Below are positions 20,617 to 29,364 of a stretch of 37,683 nucleotides of DNA, in pieces. The notes under the pieces are model-generated. The model worked only from the letters and a program-made list of their open reading frames with translations, was not told the DNA's origin and did not search any database. The position numbers were made by a program, and so were the translations under genes. How positions within the stretch are numbered: position 1 is the stretch's first letter; every line of letters begins with the position of its first letter. This stretch comes from a virus. The stretch spans positions 1-37,683 of the IMG/VR virus record IMGVR_UViG_3300027763_000011, one strand, 5' to 3'.

Positions 20617-21006
20617 CTATATCTTCGACAAACTCATCCAGGCAATTGAGTCTTCTGGAGACGCGGAACGTGTCGCTTTCATTTTTCTTGAATCAAATAC
20701 CCACAGCAAATCCTTGTCCAGCGCGACTAGGAATATTAAATCAATGCACTTGCCGTACTTCCTCTTGTCGACTCCGCGCCCGGTGCTGAACTTGTAGCTC
20801 GGGCCCCTTCTGCCACTGCTGTGCAGCCGCGGGGCGCCACACGACTTGACCTGGATTCTTTTGAATGTGCCGTCTTTCTCCGCAACAATATCGTACCCGG
20901 CGTTGTCCTCAAATGGGGTCAACACATTCCACCCGGAAGCGAGGAGTCCTGCGATTACCCTGGCAACTCCTACCGCTCCTGTCTGACGATTACCCGGTTG
21001 GAGCAT
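20617..21006 (-). CDS. PD-(D/E)XK nuclease of the intron-endonuclease type (PDDEXK_5-like)
   Basis: From ATG 21006 the protein has 129 residues: TGAVGVARVIAGLLASGWNV (about 9-28), then PFEDNAGYDIVAEKDG (D39) and FKRIQVKSC (Q52-V-K54). This matches the family pattern G-V-A-I-L-G-V-P, D-x-YDL, R-x-QVK. The Gln in place of Glu is usual for the family. I chose 21006 because the family starts close to the TGAVGVA helix; ATG 21051 and a TTG at 21087 would overlap the lysozyme gene further. The ribosome site is not clear for any start. Confidence 0.72.
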   Translation of the reverse strand: MLQPGNRQTGAVGVARVIAGLLASGWNVLTPFEDNAGYDIVAEKDGTFKRIQVKSCGAPRLHSSGRRGPSYKFSTGRGVDKRKYGKCIDLIFLVALDKDLLWVFDSRKMKATRSASPEDSIAWMSLSKI

Positions 21007-21814
21007 TCCCGAAAAGTCGATATCTGTTCGAGACTCTATTCTGGAGACCATTGAGAAACTTTTTACGTTCCGGGTCCTGCTCCGCAAGCCTTCTCTCGTA
21101 GGTCATCTGCTCGACGGAAACGTTCCTCATTACCTCTGATGGGTTCAATCCCTCCAGGGCCTTGAGCGTCTGAGGCCCAAGGGCTCCGTCATCTTTCACC
21201 CCGATCGCGCGTTGCAGGAACTTTGTCGCCCCTCCGACCCCGCGGTTGAATGCCAGGTCCTGGAAGAAGGGTCGGTAAGGCTCAGGAAGTTTAGACGTGA
21301 AAGGCTTGGTATATTCTACGACGTACCTGGCAGCTGCGTCCCGACGCTCTTCGGGCGGAAGATTCTTCAGCATCTGCGCGGCCGCGGGATGATACTTGTC
21401 ATTGATCCCGGCTACCTCGTAACTCCCGCCCATATCCCCGGAAGGGAGATTGTAGACCATGACGTTCCCGGACTTGTCCTTCCTGGCCTCCATGTCAACC
21501 GTTGCCAGGGCTGAGTCGTATTCGTTCTTCGGAACCTTGGGCCCGACTAGGTTTTGGTCTTGCATAATATTTTTAGTCACTTCGTCCTCCATTGCTCTTT
21601 GTGCTGTCTCTGCACGGATATCGTCCATCGTCGCCGCGGACCGCATGCGCTCAGACATTGCGACCAGGCGCTGACCCTTCTCGTCGGTCCACCCTGCTTT
21701 CTGTGGCTCCCGCATCGGTCTGGATACGTTTTGCCTGTCGAATTCCCCGGCCCCAAATGGGGTGAAATTTCTGCTTGCGCTTAGTTCGGGGATCTGTGTT
21801 AGAATGTTTGCCAT
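20990..21814 (-). CDS. GH108-like muramidase / peptidoglycan-degrading protein
   Basis: The protein has 274 residues. Residues about 185-265 match the C-terminal peptidoglycan-binding part of GH108 lysozymes: LAFNRGVGGATKFLQRAIG (187-205), DGALGPQTLKAL (209-220) and WLNR-like FLNGLQNRVSNRY. The catalytic half is divergent: E109 (TVDMEARKD) followed by GDMGGSYEVAGIN (126-138) fits the E, then D-GG-T-GI order of the family. Residues 1-100 are extra and resemble an internal-virion extension. It could be a virion lysozyme or the endolysin; no other endolysin is seen. AGGA eight bases before the ATG lies in the antisense gene. Confidence 0.75.
   Translation of the reverse strand: MANILTQIPELSASRNFTPFGAGEFDRQNVSRPMREPQKAGWTDEKGQRLVAMSERMRSAATMDDIRAETAQRAMEDEVTKNIMQDQNLVGPKVPKNEYDSALATVDMEARKDKSGNVMVYNLPSGDMGGSYEVAGINDKYHPAAAQMLKNLPPEERRDAAARYVVEYTKPFTSKLPEPYRPFFQDLAFNRGVGGATKFLQRAIGVKDDGALGPQTLKALEGLNPSEVMRNVSVEQMTYERRLAEQDPERKKFLNGLQNRVSNRYRLFGNAPTG
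21797..21805 (+). promoter_or_regulatory. Possible extended -10 promoter for the plus-strand gene
   Basis: TGTTAGAAT matches the extended -10 form (TG, one base, then a hexamer with 5 of 6 bases of TATAAT), directly upstream of ATG 21813. No convincing -35 is seen. Transcription would start near the ATG, giving a leaderless or near-leaderless message. This is a sequence match only. Confidence 0.35.
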
Positions 21815-22088
21815 GAAGAAAATCCTATTGCTGGTCGTCTTATCACTCGGTCACTGTTTCGCCGGGGATATCATCCAGACTTCCGGTGGTGAGTACGCCG
21901 GGTACATCAACGGAAGAATGATCACAACTGCATCCGGCTCCTACGGAGGTGTGATTCTGAACAGAAAGATGATTGTGGATGCTGACAGTTCCTACGGAGG
22001 ATTCGTCACAAGGGGAGGAACAGTTATTGACGCGTCCCAAAACACTACTGGTTTCATTTCCAGATGGAGAGACGTCGACGTCGAGTGA
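21813..22088 (+). CDS. Secreted repeat protein, the only plus-strand gene
   Basis: The protein has 91 residues. The first 18 residues, MKKILLLVVLSLGHCFAG, are a clear signal peptide. The remainder is four tandem repeats of about 17 residues (20-35, 36-52, 53-69, 70-86) with the pattern I, small/Ala, S/Y-G-G, then a hydrophobic strand and Arg, such as TASGSYGGVILNRK and DADSSYGGFVTRGG. This suggests a short beta-solenoid or hairpin stack. It exactly fills the gap between the polyvalent protein and the lysozyme, and its ATG overlaps the lysozyme start on the other strand. It looks like an acquired 'moron'; the function is unknown, possibly envelope modification. Confidence 0.75.
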   Translation: MKKILLLVVLSLGHCFAGDIIQTSGGEYAGYINGRMITTASGSYGGVILNRKMIVDADSSYGGFVTRGGTVIDASQNTTGFISRWRDVDVE

Positions 22089-22090
22089 GG

Positions 22091-25000
22091 TCATTTTTTG
22101 GCCTCCAATTGTTTTTTAATTAACCTAGATTTTACTGCTGATTCGAGGTCTTGAGTCTGAACATTTCCGGCAGTTGCGCCTCGAACTCCGCGTCCAGTTC
22201 GTCCGTCACCGTCCTGTCGGGCCACGCCACGCTCAGGTAGTTCTCCCGCGTTAGGGGTAGTCCCTCCCTCAGTAGGAACCTTACCGCTCCGTCTTGCCCA
22301 GCTAGGGTCTTCAATTCCTCCTGCGAATTTGTTGATTGTATCTCTTGCTTCATCTATTTTTACCTTTCCTTTAGTATAGCTCTTCCAGACGTCGTCGACA
22401 AATGCTTTATTCTTGGCCTGGCCCTTGAACGTCGGCTTGAATAGGCCACGGATTGCCTCCCAGGTTATGCTCTGCATCTCCCGCGGGAGCACTCCTCGCT
22501 CCTTCGCTGCGTTCCTGTAAGCCTCGGCAAATAGCGCGTAGGTTCCAGAGGCTCCGACGATTTTAGATGAGGGCCCTCCGCCAAGGTTGTGAAGCACCTC
22601 CGTAGACCCACCGGACAGTGGCCGGAGTAGCCCGGCCGCGACTGCATGCGTATCAATTGTTACGTCTCCAAATTTGGAATTTGGCTGGAGAATGTTGTTG
22701 AAGAAGTTCCTGACTTTATGCTCTTCGCCAAGCTGGTTGTGGATGTTTTCCCTTGCGCCATTCCCAAGAATGCTAATGCCCTTCTCGATCTGTGGGAACG
22801 ATCCCCATGCCACCTTCCCTTCGCTTCCGTCGTCGTTGAGCTTTTTGCCAAGAGTCTGTCCGTTCGGACTGTAGACGTCGAATGACCTAGAATTGTTTAC
22901 CTCGTCCCAGGCCCTTAAAAACACTGCCTTGTCAAATGTGTCGCTGATCTGATCATATCTCTTGCCCAGCAAATTCTTCTTTGCAGCCTTTGCCAGGATC
23001 GCTCTTTTGGGATCAGACTTCAGCCAATTAAACATTTCGGGAGAAAATACTTCTTTCGACTTGTTGGTATTAATGTCGATAACCCTGTTTGCCAGGGATA
23101 CATTCATAAACCAATCCTTCTGTGGCGACAAGACTGCGAGCACACCGGCATTCTGCCTGGTATTAGTGCCATACTTGCCAGCCCACTCCTCGGAAATTTT
23201 CCTGGCTCCGTCGTACCACTTCTTTGCTTCGTCGCGCAGTTCCGGCTTAAAGGAGTCGTAAAGGTATAGAAGATTGCCCTTAACGTGATCGACGAATTCC
23301 CCAAGGATTCCTTCGGTCGTTTTGCTCTTTGGACTAAAGCCAGGGTAATTCTTAATAAGATCTGCCTGTTTTTTTGCTAGTTCTTTGTCTTTCAGGATGA
23401 CGTCCAGGCCAATCGTCAGCTTCTCTGTTAGTGGATTCTCTGTTGCCTTTACTGCCTTCGGATTCCTCTGACTGACCCAAAACTCTTCGTCTTTTACCTC
23501 TTCCGGGCTTGCCGGGGCAAATTGCTTCTGCTCTTCGCCAAGAATGCTTGATTTTGGCTTGCCCTGTCCGTATGCAGAAAACTCCTTTTCAATTGCTTGC
23601 ATCTTACGCACTCCAGCAACCACTTCGGGAGTAATGTCAACCGACCAGATTGGGACTTGTTCCCTTAATACATTATCTTTAATTTCTGACTCTCCAACCT
23701 TGACGCCAAACTGCTTCATGTACTTACCGATTTCCGCCGGAAGCACTTCGTCGTAAAATTTCTCCATTCCCTCTTTTCTTGGCATCGATGTTCCAGACGG
23801 TGTTTCCTGCATTTTCTTCCAAACCTTATTTGAGAAAACATTGTTTTCGTCTGAAATTCCGGATGCTTTAATCACAGCTTCCAAATCTTCTTTTGTTTTC
23901 ACAAGCCTCACCATTGGGTTGTCGCCCAAATCTTTTACAGGACCATCATTTCTTGTGAAATTTCTTGATTGCACCAAATATCCCTTAACTCCTTCTTCGT
24001 TAAATTCCCTCCAATCCACACGCTCGCTTCCCCATCTTTGGAATTGAGTTGCTCCCTTTGTCCATCCAACAGCTTTTTCCCCGCTATCAACTGCTCTTTC
24101 AAGTATTCTTTTGAATACCTGGATCGGCCAATCCTTGCGAAACGGAGCATCTGGGATGCTTTTATCCGTCATTCTGTTTGCAGAAGCCTTATTCTCGGCC
24201 TCGGCTTTCATTAATTTAACGGCGTCCTCTCCGCTTAATTCTTCAAAAACAAGTGGACTTCCGTATTTTTCTTTTAATTCTTTTCCGACCTTGAAAAGAC
24301 CAGTGTCCTCCATGTACCCATATTTTCTGCCTTCCTGGTGCCTGTCGCTTTGAATCTCTTCTATAAATCTGATTGTCCTGGACGATGCATCTTTTCTTAC
24401 GTTTGTCCTTCCTGTGGCAATAGAATCAATTCCCTCTTTCCCATAGTGTGGGGCATGAAAAATCTCTCCAGATATCGCATTTCCTTTGTACCTTACGGCC
24501 GCCCCATATTGGGAAAATAGTTTCAGAAGTTTTGGCGGAATACTGCCCTCCCATTCAACAACCATTGGATTTGCATCCGATATTCCGTACTCCCGGTCTT
24601 CGTACCCAAGGGCAGCTACATCGCCAAGAAAATCTTCCGCAAATCCCCTGGACGGAAATCTTATTTCAGCAGATGTTGTTTCTTTTGGAAGATGCTTGGA
24701 TAGAATAATTTCTTCTGTTTTAGTCCCTCCAGGAACTTGATATCCGGAATATTGTGGTTGATTCGGCCTGTCTTCCGACATTAAACCCTCAAGCCTGTCT
24801 CCCCTTGCAAACAAGTGTTGAGATTCGTCGGCCAGCTTTCGTTTCTCTTCCTTCGTCGTAGCTTTTTTTGATTCTCGAAGTTTTTGCACAGACAAATCTT
24901 TTAATTTGATGTAGTCAATTTCATCTCTTCTGTTTTGCAGATCTATTAATTCCTTGTACGGTCCAAACTTATCATAAACACTTCCCATCGGCTTTTTTTC

Positions 25001-28000
25001 ATATTCAGACTCGAGAAATTTTAGTCTTTTCGATTCTTCGGCAGACAACGGTTCCATTGAGAAGTCTTTAAGAACTGTTTCCTTAATCTTGGTAAAACCT
25101 TCGCCTGTCAAAAACTTCATCATGTCTTCCTTGCGAACCTTCCCATTTCCTTCGGACGCAAGTTTATCGATTTGATCCATGACCCCACTAAACTTTAGGT
25201 CTTCCTCGTTGACTCCCTTTGCTTTCCCTGGCCTTAGTATTGCTTTTACCTGGTCGGCGTCAGCTATGTCAGGCATCATGTCCCTAATCGCTATAGCCAT
25301 TGAGTAATCTCCGGGCGCCAAGTTCGCGGCCTGCTTCTGGTAGTCGAAGAAGAATCCTGTGCGCCCGGTATCGCGAGAGTTGGCAATGCGGTCCAGGCGA
25401 TAAGATTTGACCAGGCTCCCCGGGGGTCGCCCTTCGGATGCGTACATCGGATTCGCGTTTTTATTTGCCTCGTTCGTGATCCCGAACAGATAGTTGATCG
25501 CGTTGCGCTTATCGATCCCGATCCCTGTCTCTCCGGGTCTTTCGTTGGCATGGTTGTCCAGGTACTGCATGACGTCCTTCTCGTAAGATGCCAAGTCTCC
25601 GCCCCACACCTCGTTGATCCGGCCCTTGCCACTCCTGGCAAAATCAAGCATGCGACCGCGAAGAGCAGATATGTCCACCGCCTGGGCCAAGATGTTCCCG
25701 GCCTTAGATAGGCGCCAGCCCAGGAACGCGATCTCGGATTGTCCAACCTTAATGTTGCCTAATCCGCGCTTAACAGACTGAGCCCAACTGCCATCCTCGC
25801 CTGTGCCGACCTTCTGGTACCAGACAGAATGTGTCTTACCCTCCTGGCGGCTATCTTGAAGGGTCTTAGCTACTTCCTTTGTGAAATCATTAAAACTGTC
25901 GAGGTTAAAGAATCCCTCTGGGAGGGTATTGCCCCCAACGTATGGTTTGCCGTCAGACTGAATTTTGACGCCAAACTCAGGGCTCCCGCGCTCCAGGACA
26001 GCGTCCGGATTGTAGAGGCGCCCAACGTCCGCCACCCTGGCCTTGTCAACTGCCAGGATCGATGCCGGATCTTTAGCTCGGACAGTGCCGTCCGGGAACC
26101 TGACAGCAAAATCGTTCTCCTCGAGATTTGTCTTCCTGTTGCGAGTGAACTGGATCGCTGGATTGTTCGCCAGGTTCCTGTTGCCAGGCCCCGGAACTAG
26201 CGTCACGTCCTTCTGCTTTTCTGCCTTCTCTAGTCCGTCAAGATACTTGTCACGGTCCCGGAACCATCTTGAGGTCAACTCTCGAAGCTGTTTGGACGGA
26301 ACCAGGGGGTTGTCCTTGAATAGCGTGTCAATATTTGTCGGCTTGGGCCCTGTCGTATCGATCCCGAACTTATTCAAAAGCCTTCCAACAGGGGCCAAGA
26401 ATCCTTCCTGGAGAGATAAGAGATTCGTCCCAGGCAGTGTTCTGCGACGAAGTGAGTCAAGATCCCTACCGCGGGACTCGCCCACAAACTGCTCCGCCAG
26501 GATCTCGTCCGCGATCCAATCAAGATCCCCGGCTCCAGGCTCCGACCGTTGAGACGCTTCTCTTAGTTCGTTCGCCTTGGCTCGTACCTCGGCCTCGGTT
26601 GGGGCTCCTCTGCCCTGGCGCTCACCCTCAAGAAGTTTCCTGGCGTACTCGTTCCCCCTCCTGCGAAGACCCTCTTCACCGTACTCAGTCATGACTGCCA
26701 TGCGACCCTCGGACTTATTGATCGCAGGAGACTTCTGAATTGCGTGTAAAATCTCATGTCTCACCGTGTCTCCGGTGGACCTCTTGTCGTCCATGTTAAT
26801 CAGCAGTCTGAATTTACCGCTCTTGTCCTGCACTCCCTTAACAACTCCGGCCGCGTTGATCCCGGCATTCTCGGGCATCATGAACGAATCGCGACCGTGG
26901 AATTCAACCTGTACGTCCGGTGCCATCATCTGGAGCGTCGCGGCGTCCAGGAATGGACGATTATCCTTGCGGACATAGTCGGCAATCTTGTTTACGTCTA
27001 GGCCAAGATCCGCCTGCCTTGCAAACAATCTGTTGACGTCACCCTGCTTTGCGAGCGCCTTCTTTGCCGGGATCGCTGCGACTCCCTTGACCGCTCCGCC
27101 AAGTCCTCCAAGACCTCCTCCAATAACCAATCCGCCTCCGATCCCCTCTTCTTCTCCCCCCGACGCAACATAGCCCAACCCTGCGCCGACGGCCGCAGAT
27201 TTGACAGCGCCCTTGCCTGTCTCCAGGCCAAGTTCCGCGGCCCCTTGCGTGATCGGAGAAGATACGATCGATGTGTTCGCGGCCTTTCTAAGCCACTCAG
27301 GATTCTTCTGGTTCTTCGCGACGCGCTCCATGATGGTCATCCTGGACGGTCCTGTCATCGCCTCTTCCCCCGCAATCCGGACTGCCTGGGCTCCGCGTTC
27401 GGCAATCTCCGCCCCGGCCCTAACTCCTGCAACTTTGGCTCCGATCGGGAATGCCCCGGGGATACCTATCGCGGCCGCTCCTGTGGCAATTGCTCCGGCA
27501 GTCTTTGGAGCGGTTACTCCGGGAAGAACACGCTGGATTCCTTGCCCAACCTTTTCGACTCCGTAGTCAATTGCTCCTCCTGTTGCTCTAGCTGCTGTCT
27601 CGATCCCCCCGGCAACTCTTGTCCCCGCCCTGAGTGCTCTTCCACCAACAGACGCAGCCTTTGCCTCTGGCCCAACAAATGGAATCGCAATTGTAGGGTC
27701 CAGGAACATGCTTCCTAGCTCCGCAGCTTTTGGCGCAAATGCTCCTTCCGGCAAGCCAATCACGCTCTTACCTTGCGCCCTTTTCGCATTGATTTTATCG
27801 ATCGCATCCATCTGATAATTTTGATCGATTGTTTTTTGGTTTAGGTACGACTTGTAATCGTTCTGCAATCCCAATGCCCCGGCTGCCATATATGGAGCTT
27901 TTTCAATAAACTTCGACGCCCCGGCAACCATTGTTCCGAGATCCATTGTGCCCCTCGCCGCGGCCTCAAGAACCGTTCCAGCAAGTTTCGGGGACAGCGG

Positions 28001-28363
28001 ATTTGAAGCTGTTTGCAGTAACTCCGGCGCTCCCTGTGAAATTACAGGGCCAAGATATTCAGCCGCTCCAACTGCGCCCTCTTTGATCCTATTCAGAGCA
28101 CTCGGCTCAGTAGCCTTTAGAATTGAGAACTCATCTTCGCTAGCTACGAATGTTGGATCTGATTCGTCTTGAGAGCGAAGGAATGATGCGGTAGAGGCTT
28201 CGTCCAGTACTGGCCTTGAATCTACAAATGAAACTCCACCCTGGTAGGCATTATGAACTAGCGACGCCTCCTCTTCGGTAAACTCAAAGTTCGGATTGTC
28301 GCGGTACTGGCGCAGCAAATAATTTGCTGCCTCCAATGGGTCCTGGATGATTTCGTCGGCCAT
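22091..28363 (-). CDS. Giant polyvalent internal-virion protein (2090 residues)
   Basis: This is the largest gene. The N-terminal part (1-440) is Ala/Gly-rich with helical and possibly membrane-interacting stretches (about 225-430). At 480-640 there is a metallopeptidase-like domain: VRHEILHAI (HExxH at 536-540) and ADEILAEQF (E619-625 region) as a possible third ligand. Around 1330-1440 lie FIEEIQSDRHQEGRKYGY and FKRILERAVDSGEKAVGWTKG, hallmarks of large polyvalent phage proteins. At 1670-1990 a further domain has VLAVLSPQKDWFMN (1741-1754) and VTIDTHAVAAGLL (1901-1913), which I relate to DUF7178. Such proteins are packed in the head and injected with the DNA. It is followed by the lysozyme-like gene. 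Confidence 0.85.
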   Translation of the reverse strand: MADEIIQDPLEAANYLLRQYRDNPNFEFTEEEASLVHNAYQGGVSFVDSRPVLDEASTASFLRSQDESDPTFVASEDEFSILKATEPSALNRIKEGAVGAAEYLGPVISQGAPELLQTASNPLSPKLAGTVLEAAARGTMDLGTMVAGASKFIEKAPYMAAGALGLQNDYKSYLNQKTIDQNYQMDAIDKINAKRAQGKSVIGLPEGAFAPKAAELGSMFLDPTIAIPFVGPEAKAASVGGRALRAGTRVAGGIETAARATGGAIDYGVEKVGQGIQRVLPGVTAPKTAGAIATGAAAIGIPGAFPIGAKVAGVRAGAEIAERGAQAVRIAGEEAMTGPSRMTIMERVAKNQKNPEWLRKAANTSIVSSPITQGAAELGLETGKGAVKSAAVGAGLGYVASGGEEEGIGGGLVIGGGLGGLGGAVKGVAAIPAKKALAKQGDVNRLFARQADLGLDVNKIADYVRKDNRPFLDAATLQMMAPDVQVEFHGRDSFMMPENAGINAAGVVKGVQDKSGKFRLLINMDDKRSTGDTVRHEILHAIQKSPAINKSEGRMAVMTEYGEEGLRRRGNEYARKLLEGERQGRGAPTEAEVRAKANELREASQRSEPGAGDLDWIADEILAEQFVGESRGRDLDSLRRRTLPGTNLLSLQEGFLAPVGRLLNKFGIDTTGPKPTNIDTLFKDNPLVPSKQLRELTSRWFRDRDKYLDGLEKAEKQKDVTLVPGPGNRNLANNPAIQFTRNRKTNLEENDFAVRFPDGTVRAKDPASILAVDKARVADVGRLYNPDAVLERGSPEFGVKIQSDGKPYVGGNTLPEGFFNLDSFNDFTKEVAKTLQDSRQEGKTHSVWYQKVGTGEDGSWAQSVKRGLGNIKVGQSEIAFLGWRLSKAGNILAQAVDISALRGRMLDFARSGKGRINEVWGGDLASYEKDVMQYLDNHANERPGETGIGIDKRNAINYLFGITNEANKNANPMYASEGRPPGSLVKSYRLDRIANSRDTGRTGFFFDYQKQAANLAPGDYSMAIAIRDMMPDIADADQVKAILRPGKAKGVNEEDLKFSGVMDQIDKLASEGNGKVRKEDMMKFLTGEGFTKIKETVLKDFSMEPLSAEESKRLKFLESEYEKKPMGSVYDKFGPYKELIDLQNRRDEIDYIKLKDLSVQKLRESKKATTKEEKRKLADESQHLFARGDRLEGLMSEDRPNQPQYSGYQVPGGTKTEEIILSKHLPKETTSAEIRFPSRGFAEDFLGDVAALGYEDREYGISDANPMVVEWEGSIPPKLLKLFSQYGAAVRYKGNAISGEIFHAPHYGKEGIDSIATGRTNVRKDASSRTIRFIEEIQSDRHQEGRKYGYMEDTGLFKVGKELKEKYGSPLVFEELSGEDAVKLMKAEAENKASANRMTDKSIPDAPFRKDWPIQVFKRILERAVDSGEKAVGWTKGATQFQRWGSERVDWREFNEEGVKGYLVQSRNFTRNDGPVKDLGDNPMVRLVKTKEDLEAVIKASGISDENNVFSNKVWKKMQETPSGTSMPRKEGMEKFYDEVLPAEIGKYMKQFGVKVGESEIKDNVLREQVPIWSVDITPEVVAGVRKMQAIEKEFSAYGQGKPKSSILGEEQKQFAPASPEEVKDEEFWVSQRNPKAVKATENPLTEKLTIGLDVILKDKELAKKQADLIKNYPGFSPKSKTTEGILGEFVDHVKGNLLYLYDSFKPELRDEAKKWYDGARKISEEWAGKYGTNTRQNAGVLAVLSPQKDWFMNVSLANRVIDINTNKSKEVFSPEMFNWLKSDPKRAILAKAAKKNLLGKRYDQISDTFDKAVFLRAWDEVNNSRSFDVYSPNGQTLGKKLNDDGSEGKVAWGSFPQIEKGISILGNGARENIHNQLGEEHKVRNFFNNILQPNSKFGDVTIDTHAVAAGLLRPLSGGSTEVLHNLGGGPSSKIVGASGTYALFAEAYRNAAKERGVLPREMQSITWEAIRGLFKPTFKGQAKNKAFVDDVWKSYTKGKVKIDEARDTINKFAGGIEDPSWARRSGKVPTEGGTTPNAGELPERGVARQDGDGRTGRGVRGATAGNVQTQDLESAVKSRLIKKQLEAKK

Positions 28364-28369
28364 GACCGA

Positions 28370-29338
28370 CTAGCGGTTTTGAATTACCTTGCGAGTGCGA
28401 GGATCGTATCCGCCAAATCCTGTGGGATTCATTGGACGTTGCGCGGGTTGTTGTGGTGCCTGCTGTTGCCCAGCCTGTCTCGGTCGCTGACCTTGCGCTT
28501 GATCGTCCTGGTTCGACTTTGGCAACTCGACTGTTCTACCGGCAATGCTCTTATAGTCTTCAGCCCTTGCCTTGAGCCTTGTCCTCATGCTCTTGATTGC
28601 AGCGAGTGTTGTTGCTGTTGTAGGCCCTGTGACTGGATTATTAAAACCAACAGATACAGGAGTTGTTCCCATCGGAATGGCAAACTTCCTGGCCGCCTCA
28701 ACTTCGCCCTCTCTTGCCACAGATCCTGGATCAAGGACCTTCGCCAAAGATACTGCGAATAGGTAAGGAATTTGCTTTAGTGTTGCGGACCCCTCCGGGT
28801 CCATGGTTTCAAAATTTCCATACTTTTTAACAGTATTCTCGAGCTCGTCCGCCATGCGGTATGCTTCACGGATATTTGACTCAAACGCAAAATCTGCCTG
28901 TGTCAATTCCTTGCCTTTAGCGACTAGGGCTTTCTCGCCAGCATCGGCAACGCTCATCATAATTCTACGTTTCTCAGGATCTGGCTCCATCATTGCCTTT
29001 TCCTTATAATACTTAACTTTGTTGACCTGGCGATCTACATATGCGTCGACAAGTTCCTCTGGAAGCCCAGCCGGGACTACGATGCTAGTTCCTGGCGCTG
29101 TCCTTGTCCCTGTGGTTTCGGCGAGTCTGTTCATCAGCGCGGCCTGTTCAACAGGGTCGGAAGACTGTATTAGTGCTTGACCAACTCGCTTTGCTTCCTG
29201 CTCTGGATAAAGTTTCTGCTTCAGCATTTCGACGCGGAGTTGACGATCTTGGTCTTCTAGTGCCTGACGTTGCTCTTCTCTCCTGTAGTAGTCTTCTCTC
29301 CAGGGTAGTGTGATTAGCGGTCTTTGAACTTCTGCCAT
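28370..29338 (-). CDS. Internal virion protein (putative)
   Basis: The protein has 322 residues and is largely helical. The N-terminus is charged (WREDYYRREEQRQALEDQDR), the middle has LAKVLDPGSVAREGEVEAARKF, a motif I know from podovirus head-interior proteins, and the C-terminus (270-322) is Gln/Pro-rich and disordered. It lies between two larger internal-virion-type genes. No enzymatic motif is seen. Confidence 0.7.
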   Translation of the reverse strand: MAEVQRPLITLPWREDYYRREEQRQALEDQDRQLRVEMLKQKLYPEQEAKRVGQALIQSSDPVEQAALMNRLAETTGTRTAPGTSIVVPAGLPEELVDAYVDRQVNKVKYYKEKAMMEPDPEKRRIMMSVADAGEKALVAKGKELTQADFAFESNIREAYRMADELENTVKKYGNFETMDPEGSATLKQIPYLFAVSLAKVLDPGSVAREGEVEAARKFAIPMGTTPVSVGFNNPVTGPTTATTLAAIKSMRTRLKARAEDYKSIAGRTVELPKSNQDDQAQGQRPRQAGQQQAPQQPAQRPMNPTGFGGYDPRTRKVIQNR

Positions 29339-29364
29339 AATATTATTGCCTTAATTAATCAACT

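Noticed and set aside
25291-25746. Minus-strand frame of 151 codons inside the polyvalent gene
   Set aside because: It is a Ser/Thr/Arg-rich alternative frame with no coupling to any neighbour.
26043-26552. Plus-strand frame of 169 codons inside the polyvalent gene
   Set aside because: It is antisense to an intact 2090-codon frame with recognisable domains and has no signal, domain or repeat of its own, unlike the plus-strand gene at 21813.
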